From: Butyrivibrio sp. NC2002 | GTDB taxonomy: Bacteria; Bacillota; Clostridia; Lachnospirales; Lachnospiraceae | Direction: 5' to 3' | Assembly: GCF_000702265.1 (NCBI RefSeq) | Contig: NZ_KL370880.1 | Span: 434,001-498,000 of the forward strand | Length of the DNA: 64,000 bases | Shown: piece by piece, positions 44,321-53,179 of the stretch | Layout of the letters: every line of letters begins with the position of its first letter | Numbering within the stretch: the stretch's first letter is position 1 | Position numbers and translations under genes: made by a program | Notes under the pieces: model-generated | Told to the model about the DNA's origin: nothing | Database searches by the model: none | What the model saw: the letters and a program-made list of their open reading frames with translations, nothing else

Positions 44321-45910
44321 ATGAAGAAGAAAGTCATTATAAGGCTACTATCACTTGGACTTGTAACAGTAATGTGTACAGCGTTGGCAGCTTGTGGAAG
44401 CGCAGGTACAAATGCAGATGACACTACAACAGTTGTTTCAGAAGAAACTGCATCGGAAGAAGAAAATGCAGATGAGCAGGCTTCGGAAGACGGCGCGGAT
44501 AATGATAAAGAAGAGACTACAAGCGATATGCCGGAAGGCGAGGCACCGGACGGTGAAGCTCCGGAGGGCGAAGCACCTGGGAACCCGCCCGATGGAGAAG
44601 CTCCTGACGGAGAAGCACCCGGGAATCCTCCGGACGGTGAAGCTCCAAGTGGAGAAGCACCCGGAAATCCTCCCGGAGGCGGATTTGGCGGTGGAAGCAG
44701 TAGCGAAGATATAGATTATAAGGGATCTGAGGAAATTACATCTTCGGATTCTCAAAGTGACCAGACCTATAGCAGTACTACAGCAGATGAAAGCGCACTT
44801 CTTATAAGTACATCAGATGAAGTGAGCATCACCAACCCTACAGTTAGTAAGACGGGCGATTCAGACGGCGGCGATAACTGTAATTTTTACGGACTTAATG
44901 CAGCGGTACTTGTAAAAGATGGTTCGACGACAACAATCACAGGCGGCAGTGTGACATCAGATGCTGATGGCGCAAACGGAGTATTTTCCTACGGTGGAAA
45001 TGGCGGACAGAACGGAGCATCCGGAGATGGCACAAAAGTAGTTATCTCTGACACTAAGATCACAACAACAGGAGATGGATCCGGCGGCATCATGACTACA
45101 GGCGGAGGAATTACAGAAGCCTACAACCTGACTGTTGAAACAAGCGGAAGATCTTCTGCTGCAATAAGAACTGACAGAGGCGGTGGAACAGTTACCGTAG
45201 ATGGCGGCTCTTATACAACCAATGGCCTTGGTTCTCCGGCTATATATTCAACAGCAGATATTACTGTGTCCAATGCAACTCTTACATCCAACCTTTCAGA
45301 AGGTGTATGTATTGAGGGTATCAACTCGATCACACTAAATGATTGTGATATGACTGCGAACAATACAGACACAAATGGTAATGCCACATTTTACGATACC
45401 ATTATGATCTACCAGTCTATGTCAGGTGATGCCGACAGCGGAACATCAACCTTCACAATGAACGGAGGAAGCCTCACAAGCAAAAACGGGCATGTATTCC
45501 ACGTTACCAACACTTCTGCTGTGATCAATTTAAGCGATGTAAGCATCACAAACGAAGATGATGAAAATATCCTTTTGTCAGTATGCGCTGACGGATGGAC
45601 TGGCGATACCAACAAGGCTACGGTAAATGCTGATGATCAGAAGCTTGAAGGTACAATTCTTGTAGGAAGTGACTCAGAACTTACACTTAATCTTACAAAC
45701 GGTTCAGAATTTACAGGAACTATTGACGGTAATATAACAAATGCCAAAGGGGAGAGTGTTTCCACAGAAGTTGGAACGGTTTCGGTATCAATTGATGAAA
45801 ACAGTACATGGACTCTTACTGCTGATACCTACATTACATCCTTTGAAGGCGATGCCTCCAGTATTAACACAAATGGATACACGCTCTATGTAAATGGCGA
45901 GGCCATGTAA
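44321..45910 (+). CDS. Large lipoprotein with Pro/Gly-rich repeats and beta-helix-like domain
   Basis: 529 residues from the ATG at 44321 (AAGGAGA). Signal with lipobox LAAC near residue 24. A low-complexity acidic part (about 25-65) leads to tandem PEGEAPDGEAP/GNPP repeats (about 68-120), then Gly-rich GGGFGGGSS. The rest is a Ser/Thr/Gly/Asn-rich chain of short strands (TTITGGSVTSDADG, KVVISDTKITTTGDG) that looks like a right-handed beta-helix or adhesin. Likely a surface-exposed adhesin or polysaccharide-binding lipoprotein; no enzyme motif is seen. Confidence 0.78.
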   Translation: MKKKVIIRLLSLGLVTVMCTALAACGSAGTNADDTTTVVSEETASEEENADEQASEDGADNDKEETTSDMPEGEAPDGEAPEGEAPGNPPDGEAPDGEAPGNPPDGEAPSGEAPGNPPGGGFGGGSSSEDIDYKGSEEITSSDSQSDQTYSSTTADESALLISTSDEVSITNPTVSKTGDSDGGDNCNFYGLNAAVLVKDGSTTTITGGSVTSDADGANGVFSYGGNGGQNGASGDGTKVVISDTKITTTGDGSGGIMTTGGGITEAYNLTVETSGRSSAAIRTDRGGGTVTVDGGSYTTNGLGSPAIYSTADITVSNATLTSNLSEGVCIEGINSITLNDCDMTANNTDTNGNATFYDTIMIYQSMSGDADSGTSTFTMNGGSLTSKNGHVFHVTNTSAVINLSDVSITNEDDENILLSVCADGWTGDTNKATVNADDQKLEGTILVGSDSELTLNLTNGSEFTGTIDGNITNAKGESVSTEVGTVSVSIDENSTWTLTADTYITSFEGDASSINTNGYTLYVNGEAM

Positions 45911-46015
45911 AAAATGCCCGGAGCTGATAACAGACTAAGATATATTATAATGGTGAATGTCCAAGTGAGTAGTTTTAGATAGTATTTTTAGAAATGATCG
46001 GAGATATAGATTGAA

Positions 46016-46825
46016 GTGAGGGATGTAAAGATTGTCTTTTCAGATATAGACGGAACTCTTTTAAACAGCAGGCACAGGATGCTTGATAGTACGCATAAGG
46101 CTATAATGGATCTGCAAAAATCAGGTATACCTTTTGTGATAGTAACAGCAAGAGGGCCTTCGGGAGTTCGGCCTATTTTCAAGAGGTATGGCTTTGTGTG
46201 TCCTATGATATGCTATAGTGGTGCACTTATTATTGATGAGAATGACAGGATTGTGTATTCTGAAGGTTTTGACGCAGAAGATGCAAGGAGTATCATCTCA
46301 TATATTGAAGAGAGTGGTTTTGACTGTACCTGGAACATCTATTCGGAAGAGCTGTGGATTGTTAACGACAGAAGCGATAAGCGCATCCGCATAGAAGAGG
46401 AGATAGTGGAGGTTGATGCGCAGGAGGGAAGTATAGATCTACTTCCGGAAGGCGCTATAGTCGGAAAACTCTTATGTATGTGCGAACCGGAAGCTATAGG
46501 CCATATCGAGGATGAACTTAAAAAAAGGTTCCCCAAGCTGTCTATAGTTAAGTCTTCGGATATACTTCTCGAAGTTATGGGAAGAGGGATCACTAAGGCA
46601 AGCGGTATAGAGCGTGTGTGCACAGATCTTAGTATCCCTCTTGAAAGCGCGGCAGCTTTTGGGGACCATTATAATGATGCGCAGATGCTAAGAGCCGTTG
46701 GGATGCCCTTTCTAATGGGCAATGCACCTAAAGATATGCAAAAAGAGTTTGAATGCGTGATAGGAAGTAACGACGAACCATCCATATATAATGCACTAAA
46801 AAAACTGGGGATTATTACGTGTTAA
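46016..46825 (+). CDS. HAD-family phosphatase (Cof type)
   Basis: 269 residues from GTG at 46016, with GGAG 13 bp upstream. Motif I DIDGTLLNS, motif II VTARG, and motif IV FGDHYNDAQML fit Cof-like IIB HAD phosphatases. They act on sugar phosphates or pyridoxal phosphate; the substrate is unknown. Confidence 0.88.
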   Translation: MRDVKIVFSDIDGTLLNSRHRMLDSTHKAIMDLQKSGIPFVIVTARGPSGVRPIFKRYGFVCPMICYSGALIIDENDRIVYSEGFDAEDARSIISYIEESGFDCTWNIYSEELWIVNDRSDKRIRIEEEIVEVDAQEGSIDLLPEGAIVGKLLCMCEPEAIGHIEDELKKRFPKLSIVKSSDILLEVMGRGITKASGIERVCTDLSIPLESAAAFGDHYNDAQMLRAVGMPFLMGNAPKDMQKEFECVIGSNDEPSIYNALKKLGIITC

Positions 46826-46891
46826 GGAAATATTTTATGATAAAGACAGCATGAGCAGATCTTTCAAGATAATGATCAGAAGGGGGACCAG

Positions 46892-47563
46892 ATGAGCGTA
46901 TACGAAATGCTATTAGAAGCAAAAGACGATAAGTACAGAGATTTTCAAGTAAAGCTTGTTCCAAATGTATCGCCTGATACTATCATAGGCGTTAGGACTC
47001 CTGATATGAGGAAGATTGCCAAGGAAGTTTTTAACAGTCCTGAAAAGGATGAGTTTTTAAAAGAGCTTCCTCATAAGTATTATGAAGAGAATCTCGTACA
47101 TTTTTTTATAATAGCTATGATCAAGGAATTTGACGAGTGTATTGAAAAGGTTGATGAGTTCCTTCCGTATGTTGACTGCTGGCCTGTGTCCGATCAGGCA
47201 ACTCCCAAAACTTTTAAGAAAAATCATGCAAAGCTTCTTCCATATATAAGGAACTGGATAGCGTCAGACCATGTCTATACTGCGCGTTTTGGAATACGCA
47301 TGCTCATGAATGAATTCCTTGATGATGATTTTAAGGACGAGTATCTTGAACTTGTTGCATCCAAGGAAGGTGATGACTACTACCTTAAGATGATGGTTGC
47401 CTGGTATTTTGCCACAGCTCTTGCCAAAAAATATGATGAGAGCGTTAAGTACATAGAAGAAAGAAAGCTTTCTGACTGGATTCACAAGAAAGCTATCCAG
47501 AAAGCTGTTGAAAGTTATCGCGTTACAGATGAACACAAAGAGCATTTGAAGAAATACAGGTAA
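46892..47563 (+). CDS. DNA alkylation repair protein (AlkD-like HEAT repeat)
   Basis: 223 residues of PF08713. GVRTPDMRKIAKEV, FIIAMIKEF, WPVSDQATPK and ARFGIRMLMNEF are the conserved helices of the HEAT-like repeat. AlkC/AlkD glycosylases remove alkylated purines without base flipping; some relatives lack activity. Strong GGGGGA site before the ATG. Confidence 0.85.
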   Translation: MSVYEMLLEAKDDKYRDFQVKLVPNVSPDTIIGVRTPDMRKIAKEVFNSPEKDEFLKELPHKYYEENLVHFFIIAMIKEFDECIEKVDEFLPYVDCWPVSDQATPKTFKKNHAKLLPYIRNWIASDHVYTARFGIRMLMNEFLDDDFKDEYLELVASKEGDDYYLKMMVAWYFATALAKKYDESVKYIEERKLSDWIHKKAIQKAVESYRVTDEHKEHLKKYR

Positions 47564-47590
47564 CAGAGCATATGAGACATAAATATTACT

Positions 47591-47621
47591 GAAACTACTA
47601 CTATGTATTTAGTGGTAGTTT
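47591..47621. terminator. Hairpin between convergent genes
   Basis: GAAACTACTACTA pairs with TAGTGGTAGTTTC (one G-T). Weak T tracts, so the terminator call is tentative. Confidence 0.5.
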
Positions 47622-47647
47622 CAGTACATAATATTTTATCTCAAAAC

Positions 47648-48412
47648 TTAAATTATATAAGCTTTCGACCTCAGCAGCGTATAGTGTCCGTCGAAAACTT
47701 CATCACAGATTCTGATTTCCAGCTCCTGCCTGTGCCTGAAATGATCAAGCATGGCATCCGTTCCTGACACACCTTTTTCTATGGCATACGGAGAATTGTT
47801 AAAGTAACCCTGCATAAGCGGAAACCACATCTCATTACCCTTATCATCGGACCGTTCTTTTCTTATAACATCAATGTTCGATGCTATGTCTTTAGTTTGA
47901 AGATAAAATATCTGATACTCCTTTCCGGCAAGAGTTTTCTTTAATTCCTTGTAAAAATCTACTATCTGTGAATCTGTCATTTTTTGGAACAGTATCATGT
48001 CCTCTACTATGTTTTGAAAGAGTGAGCATTCAAAAATATTGTTGTCACCATTCCAATTAAGGAACCTTCTAAGAACAATCTCTTTAAATTCTTCGGAATT
48101 CAGATTACCATTGTAGATTTCATATTTTTCCAAATCTTTGTGGAATCCGGGGATATCAGTAATGATCTTTGTGTAACATATAATTCTATGATCGTCTTCG
48201 GCAAAACTCTTATCCTCAATCTCTCTGCGGATGTCGCTGTACTTTTCAAGAATACCGCTATAGGTCTTGCTGTCCACATAAGCGCACCACGCAAGTTCGA
48301 TCGGAGAATAATCACCCTCACATATTGCCTTACATTCCGGATGTTTCTCTGCAAGTCTCCTTACAAGTGTGCTTTTACCGCTCCCCTGGAGCCCTTCTAC
48401 AAAATAATTCAT
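47648..48412 (-). CDS. P-loop nucleoside/nucleotide kinase-like protein
   Basis: 254 residues; Walker A GLQGSGKST at about 7-15. No further family motif is certain. The domain layout resembles small P-loop kinases that phosphorylate small molecules, including drug-modifying types. It follows two GNAT genes in a tight operon (GGAGG at its start), so a role in modification of a small molecule is possible. Confidence 0.7.
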   Translation of the reverse strand: MNYFVEGLQGSGKSTLVRRLAEKHPECKAICEGDYSPIELAWCAYVDSKTYSGILEKYSDIRREIEDKSFAEDDHRIICYTKIITDIPGFHKDLEKYEIYNGNLNSEEFKEIVLRRFLNWNGDNNIFECSLFQNIVEDMILFQKMTDSQIVDFYKELKKTLAGKEYQIFYLQTKDIASNIDVIRKERSDDKGNEMWFPLMQGYFNNSPYAIEKGVSGTDAMLDHFRHRQELEIRICDEVFDGHYTLLRSKAYII

Positions 48413-48427
48413 TCCAATCCTCCTTGC

Positions 48428-48880
48428 TTATCTATGTATGTACAGCCTTGTAGGCTCAGGTTCTCCATCCCCCTGTGCCATGCAAAAGAATTCCCATCCA
48501 TACCGCTCATAAAAACCAACATGATCTGTAACAAGGTAGATTGGAGAAATACCTTTGTTTTTCATATCTTCAACCACCATATTTAAAAGAGTACCGGAAA
48601 TGCCCTGACATCTGTATTTCTCTTCTGTGTAAACAGCACAGACATTTGGAGCAAGATCATTCCTGTCATGGAAATCATTGTCGATAACTCCAAGGCCTCC
48701 GATGATTTTTTCTCCATCCAGGCATACATACCAGCCATATTCCGTTGTACCTTCAATATAGGCATCAATGCATTCCAGGTATGCCTCTGTAGGAACTCCC
48801 CATTTTTCATGGAACCAATTTGCAGCGGTTTCCTTTAGTTCTGGTTTTTCTCTAAGATTGATATATTTATAATTGCTCAT
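48428..48880 (-). CDS. GNAT-family N-acetyltransferase
   Basis: 150 residues. Acetyl-CoA loop YRCQGISGTLL and the closing VGFYERYGWEF fit the GNAT fold. Substrate unknown. It is the middle gene of a three-gene unit. Confidence 0.85.
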   Translation of the reverse strand: MSNYKYINLREKPELKETAANWFHEKWGVPTEAYLECIDAYIEGTTEYGWYVCLDGEKIIGGLGVIDNDFHDRNDLAPNVCAVYTEEKYRCQGISGTLLNMVVEDMKNKGISPIYLVTDHVGFYERYGWEFFCMAQGDGEPEPTRLYIHR

Positions 48881-48885
48881 TTTTT

Positions 48886-49401
48886 TTAAACCCCTTTCCT
48901 TCTAAGTTCATTGCCTTGCAGTTTTAGCTCTTTTCCGGAATCCGTTACAAGTTCCTCTGTCTCAAGAGCTATAATTTCGTAACTGTTTGATAACTTAGCG
49001 AGAAGTTTGTTACTGCCAGCATTTCGCACATCTGCCTCATAGAAAAACTCTGTCTTTCCATACTTCTCATAGGCATACTCCAAAATATATTTCAATGCCT
49101 CAAAAGCATAACCTTTTCCCTGTTCCGACTCAATTATCCAGACGCCAAGTTCCGGACAAACATCTGTCACTGCGTGCATCTCTATGCTTCCAACAAATCT
49201 CTCTTCGTCGTTAACAATTGCAAATATAAGTGTTTCTTCTTTTTCCATCTCATCGAGAAAAGCCTGAAGCAAATTTCGTGCATCCTCAATATTTTCGAAT
49301 GGATCCGGCCATTGATACTTTGTTATTTCCTCGTCAAAATACTTGTAATAGTCCTCAAGGTATTTCATATCAAACGGAATAATTCTGATTTTTCTCGTCA
49401 T
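48886..49401 (-). CDS. GNAT-family N-acetyltransferase (RimJ/RimL-like)
   Basis: 171 residues from the ATG at 49401, since GGAGG stands about 9 bp upstream; 24 further in-frame codons lack support. GVWIIESEQGKGYAFEALK is the CoA-binding region. RimL-like enzymes acetylate protein N termini or small amines. First gene of the unit with 48428 and 47648. Confidence 0.85.
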   Translation of the reverse strand: MTRKIRIIPFDMKYLEDYYKYFDEEITKYQWPDPFENIEDARNLLQAFLDEMEKEETLIFAIVNDEERFVGSIEMHAVTDVCPELGVWIIESEQGKGYAFEALKYILEYAYEKYGKTEFFYEADVRNAGSNKLLAKLSNSYEIIALETEELVTDSGKELKLQGNELRRKGV

Positions 49402-49734
49402 CGTCTGCTTCCTCCATAAATTCCCAAGCTGCACATGAAAAAAGCCTATTCTGCATACGCAAAATAGACTCACACAAATAGACCTACTATAAATATAAAA
49501 ATAGGTTTAGAATGCATGATAACCCAGTTTAAGCGCACACAAAACAGCTGCCATGGCAGCATCGTCATCTCTGATAGTGTTCACTCAAGCTAAATTATCT
49601 GATAAACATTCCTTCACCTATGCGTTAGACGCTCTTTCTTAATATTTTTAAATCATTTTAATACTAACATTGATAATTAACGGTTGCAATAATATTTCTC
49701 AATCCCTGGTCTGCTTGTTGACTACTTTATCAGT
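49402..49734. other. Intergenic stretch, no gene seen
   Basis: AT-rich with a perfect palindrome GCTGCCATGGCAGC at 49547-49560. It presumably contains the promoter of the GNAT-kinase unit; no RNA gene is recognised. Confidence 0.4.
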
Positions 49735-50065
49735 CATGACAAGGGTGAAATACCCCAAGATCATATGAAAACAGCAGGACTTGTTGCTTTTTAGGAATTC
49801 GGAGATGCGGTGACTGAACGAATTCTTCCTCTGACATGGACAAAAAGCCCCAAGTATATAGGAAAACGGACATACTTGTTGCTTTTGCGCTTTCCACACA
49901 AACGTCACGAAGAGCGAAAAGCCACAAGTTACCACGAAATCACGGGGACTTGTTGCTTTTGAGGAATTCTGAGATGCGATGACAGGACGAATTCTTCTTC
50001 TGACATGGGTGAAATACCACAAGTACATAGGAAAATGGACATACTTGTTGCTTTTGCTCTTTATT
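49735..50065 (-). repeat. 169-bp repeat family, locus C (inverted, two units)
   Basis: Reading the minus strand gives the same order of segments as loci A and B: CAGAAGAAGAATTC, then AAAAGC hairpins, then GGGGTATTTCACC. More diverged in the middle (GTCACGAAGAGCG instead of the GCTCC stem). It lies 1.6 kb from the RAYT transposase gene. Confidence 0.8.
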
Positions 50066-50231
50066 ACAGCTTTTTGACTCTCAAATATTTCTTCAAGAAC
50101 TATACGACATATATACTCCCTTCAAACATGCATTACAGATTATTCCTAAATCACACTCTGCTCTTAAGGGCTTCTACCATATGATCAACGTAATATTCTT
50201 CGCTTTGCTCATCTGTATGTTTCCATAATAG

Positions 50232-51497
50232 CTACACGCTCCAGGGAAGTCTTACATTGGGAATAGCCAGTTTTTCCGTATATTTATGCTCAAATCTGAT
50301 TCCGTTGCTACTAAGTTCTTTTAAAAAAGCATCAAAATACACAGGATCCGAAAAGTTCTGTATAAACTCAATAGTTACCTCATGATTTACTGCAGATACC
50401 TCAAGCAAAATGCTTTCATTCAGAGGATGTGCCCATGTATGAAATTCTTTAATATATTTTTCAGCCTCACCAAAATTAGCCTTACCAATATAACTGACCG
50501 TGGCTGAAAGAACAGCTTTAAGAGACTGACTGTTTTCTTTGGCGGCTTCAAACCGCTCTTCATCTGTTTGAAGTGCCAGAAGCTTTCGCGTGAAACTGTT
50601 TATTGAGGCTTGCGTAGATAGCACACTCTCATCCCGCGTCTGAGCAAATACCATTCCCCGGAAGCACATAGCCTGTTTATCAATTGGCCATGTCCACATT
50701 TTTTCTTTGTACTCGAGCCATGCTCCACCAACAAGACTTTGGTGTGCAAGCGGAGCATTCAGTGCTTTTCGCTGGTTAACGCACATGCTGATCCTTATAG
50801 GACTGACCTTATCAGGATGAACATCAGCTATAGCTCTGCTTAGAAATAGAGCAGTCATCGTTCCGGGGCTTCCATCATTAGCAGAAGAAAAGCGCATTAA
50901 TTCTGATTCATCTATAGAAATTCCAAATACAGTCCTGACATCGCCTTCTCTTTTCTTCTCTATCTCAGGATTTAGAGAAGGTAGAATTTCTCCGCCGCCA
51001 CCCAAGGGTGGATCAGGAATGTTGATCGTGGGGTCATCCCACTCCTGTGGCGGAATAATATCTCCCTTAAGACGAATTTTATCTCTGCTGAGCTTAACAT
51101 TATAAAATTCAGAGCAATAATAATACAGTAAAGTTCTTAAGAGTTCATAAGCCCCCGTTCCATCTGTAAGAGCATGACAGATATTCAGTACGATAATGTC
51201 GTCATGCCAGGAAAAAGCCAACATATGGAAGTTAGATTCTTTGCTGTTTAGCTCAATGTCTTTTTCAGTATTTACTACTGCGACAGGTTGCTCATTCGAT
51301 TCAAAAACATACCGGTCATCCATTTTAGTCAGCTTTACAGCAAAATAAGGATAACGCTCCATAGTAGTATCAACTGCATGTCGAAGTATATTTCCATCGA
51401 TAGTGTCCTGCATCCTCATTATGAAGTGAATGACATTGGGGCTTTCTTTACTTGATGCGTATAAAGAATTGATTTCAGAAAAAAGGAATCTTGTCAT
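50232..51497 (-). CDS. Condensation-domain-like / alcohol acetyltransferase-like protein
   Basis: 421 residues of the CoA-dependent acyltransferase fold. The active-site motif reads CHALTDGTGA, the HxxxDG form used in NRPS condensation domains and alcohol acetyltransferases (position about 126-135). SMCVNQRKAL and LPLAN-like segments are typical of the second half. It is free-standing; no carrier protein or NRPS is nearby except the distant dlt-like operon. Substrate unknown. Confidence 0.78.
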   Translation of the reverse strand: MTRFLFSEINSLYASSKESPNVIHFIMRMQDTIDGNILRHAVDTTMERYPYFAVKLTKMDDRYVFESNEQPVAVVNTEKDIELNSKESNFHMLAFSWHDDIIVLNICHALTDGTGAYELLRTLLYYYCSEFYNVKLSRDKIRLKGDIIPPQEWDDPTINIPDPPLGGGGEILPSLNPEIEKKREGDVRTVFGISIDESELMRFSSANDGSPGTMTALFLSRAIADVHPDKVSPIRISMCVNQRKALNAPLAHQSLVGGAWLEYKEKMWTWPIDKQAMCFRGMVFAQTRDESVLSTQASINSFTRKLLALQTDEERFEAAKENSQSLKAVLSATVSYIGKANFGEAEKYIKEFHTWAHPLNESILLEVSAVNHEVTIEFIQNFSDPVYFDAFLKELSSNGIRFEHKYTEKLAIPNVRLPWSV

Positions 51498-51512
51498 CTT
51501 TCTTCTCCCTGG

Positions 51513-51659
51513 TCATATGCGATAAATCACAAATTTATTTTTGCATATAATGGCAATACGCTCGCCCTTCACAACAGTCAGGTCGATTCCCTTGATTGTT
51601 TTCCAGGAATCTCCTTTACTTAGAATCTTGTATTGCCGTTTAGTGCTTATAATTGTAGC
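51513..51659 (-). pseudogene. Short remnant resembling an ABC ATPase N terminus
   Basis: The minus frame reads SWKTIKGIDLTVVKGERIAII and then stops after KNKFVIYRI. LKGIDLTVxKGExxAII is the usual lead-in to the Walker A of ABC ATPases, but the Walker A itself is missing. No start codon. It ends 8 bp from the REP flanking the RAYT gene, so it was probably cut by that element. Confidence 0.4.
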
Positions 51660-51666
51660 ATTTTTT

Positions 51667-51697
51667 CGAGTCAATGGGGACGTTTCGCTTTGACTCG
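51667..51697 (+). repeat. REP-like palindrome, 3' flank of RAYT gene
   Basis: Imperfect palindrome with ends CGAGTCA/TGACTCG around ATGGGGACGTTTCGCTT. The inner 29 bases match the complement of 52679-52707 at 26 positions. Confidence 0.8.
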
Positions 51698-51708
51698 TAC
51701 ATTCTCAT

Positions 51709-52449
51709 TTATTTAGCTCTTTGTATTGTATTTCGATTTATCCCTGTAAGCCTTTCAATTTGTCTGATTGACAATCCTCTATCCTTAAGCCTACTAAGAG
51801 CAGCATCTCTGTCTATTCTACTATAATTCTGCAAAACAGTCCCTGAAGAAATATTCAGGCAGTTCTTTAATTCTTTCTTTGCCCACTCATCATCATGTTT
51901 ATTGCTATTATAGTCCAAACACTCTTCATCACTTTCGTATGCAATAAATCTTCTATAATGCTCATTATCACCCAACAATAACTTTATTTTGGAAAGATCA
52001 ATATATTCCGGAGGATTGTAATACAAACTGTAACTGCTCCATCGAAACTCTGAACTCTTACAAATTCCAGCTTTTTCAGGGTTCTGAAGAATGTATCGAA
52101 ATGCTGTAAGCAAATATTTTTCGGTTTCGATTCTTTCACTCAAATATCTATTTTGAAAAAGATGACCTACTCGTTCATATTTTTTGTTAAAGTATCCTGA
52201 ATAGCTTACTTCAAGCTTTTTCATCAGAAGAACTATCGATGAAGCTTCACCATGAACCAATAAATGAACGTGATTATCCATGAGACAATACGTACATGTT
52301 TTCACTTCTGTTTCAAGACAGTAACGCTCAAGCCTGTTTAAAAAATGTTTATAGTCCTGATATTCTTCAAATAGTATTTGTTTTCCATTTCCGCGCACAA
52401 TAATATGCATGTACCCGGATTCACTCATGCTTCGTGCACGACGAGCCAT
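51709..52449 (-). mobile_element. RAYT (REP-associated tyrosine transposase, Y1_Tnp)
   Basis: 246 residues. HUH motif is NHVHLLV (about residue 59-65), and the nucleophilic tyrosine is probably in SYSGYFNKKYERVGHLFQ. A C-terminal helix-turn-helix (SIRQIERLTGINRNTIQ) is typical of a Firmicutes subgroup. AGGAGG precedes the ATG. It is flanked by inverted REP-like elements at 51667 and 52679, consistent with a RAYT that recognises REP hairpins as single-strand substrate. Confidence 0.85.
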
Positions 52450-52678
52450 ATCACTCCTCCTCTAATAACGACAGTTTATTATCTGACATAGTCCGGTCGG
52501 ATGCGGATACCGTAACCGACCAAAATACGGTCGCTAACGGTAACCAGCTCCTATATTTAACATTTTATTAGAAAAATCAATCAAATGTCATCTGATCGTT
52601 GTCCTGATAAAGGACAGATTTTTTGATAAAAGAAATTCTATCATCATAATTATTTGTTGTAAAGAACAAATTTAAAAT

Positions 52679-52707
52679 GAGTCAAACTGAAACGTCCCCA
52701 GTGACTC
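52679..52707 (-). repeat. REP-like palindrome, 5' flank of RAYT gene
   Basis: GAGTCA...TGACTC palindrome; inverted relative to the copy at 51667. The common core is TGGGGACGTTTC on the opposite strand. A half copy stands alone at 34949. Confidence 0.8.
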
Positions 52708-52710
52708 GAC

Positions 52711-52745
52711 ACTTGACGAGGTCCTTCCGAGTCTAGTGTGAGTCC
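52711..52745 (+). repeat. 35-bp dispersed repeat, copy 2
   Basis: Begins ACTTGACGAGGTCCTTCCGA; 32 of 35 bases match 28360-28394 (minus). It is directly followed by a CCCATGCAGC/GCTGCTGGG hairpin (about 52751-52772). Confidence 0.75.
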
Positions 52746-52782
52746 CTGAACCCATGCAGCGCAGCTGCTGGGTGAGAGTCCC

Positions 52783-52842
52783 CTTCCGCACGAAATAAAA
52801 GGACCAACTCATTCGAGTTGATCCTTTTGTTTCGTGCGGAAG
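52783..52842 (-). terminator. tRNA-Leu terminator in a 28-bp palindrome including the tRNA 3' end
   Basis: Arms 52783-52810 and 52815-52842 match at 26 of 28 bases. The inner half (GGATCAACTC/GAGTTGGTCC on the minus strand, then TTTT) is a normal terminator, while the outer half duplicates the tRNA acceptor end CTTCCGCA in inverted orientation. Confidence 0.75.
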
Positions 52843-52919
52843 ATGGGACTTGAACCCACACGACATAACCTGTCACAAGATCCTTAGTCTTGCTCGTCTG
52901 CCAATTCCGACACTTCCGC
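52835..52919 (-). tRNA. tRNA-Leu(AAG), second copy
   Basis: 85 bases; same acceptor, D and anticodon arms as the gene at 25008 (loop CTAAGGA), but with a different variable arm and T-stem (GTGGG-TTCAAGT-CCCAT). No encoded CCA. Its own promoter is at 52955-52983. Confidence 0.95.
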
Positions 52920-52954
52920 ATCTATTTTGTTCGCCGCCGTTTGGCGACTTGATT

Positions 52955-52983
52955 ATATTAACAAAGTATATTTACTTCGTCAA
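52955..52983 (-). promoter_or_regulatory. Sigma-A promoter of tRNA-Leu(AAG)
   Basis: On the minus strand TTGACG, 17-base spacer, TAATAT. Confidence 0.75.
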
Positions 52984-53179
52984 CTATTTTTTTTATTTTT
53001 TTGAAAAAACTTTTAAAAATGTTTCATACTCCAGTATTTTTGAGGGCTCATGGCAGTCACCAACGACTCACCCATTGACTCGCCTGTCGACTCTTTCGTA
53101 TTATTAGTAAGGATATAATACTAAAATAAACCGGCATAAGAATACAACAAAAACTTATGGCGGACGGGAGGGGATTATT

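Noticed and set aside
49699..50028. Minus-strand frames over repeat locus C
   Set aside because: Repeat-derived, no start signal and no conserved product.
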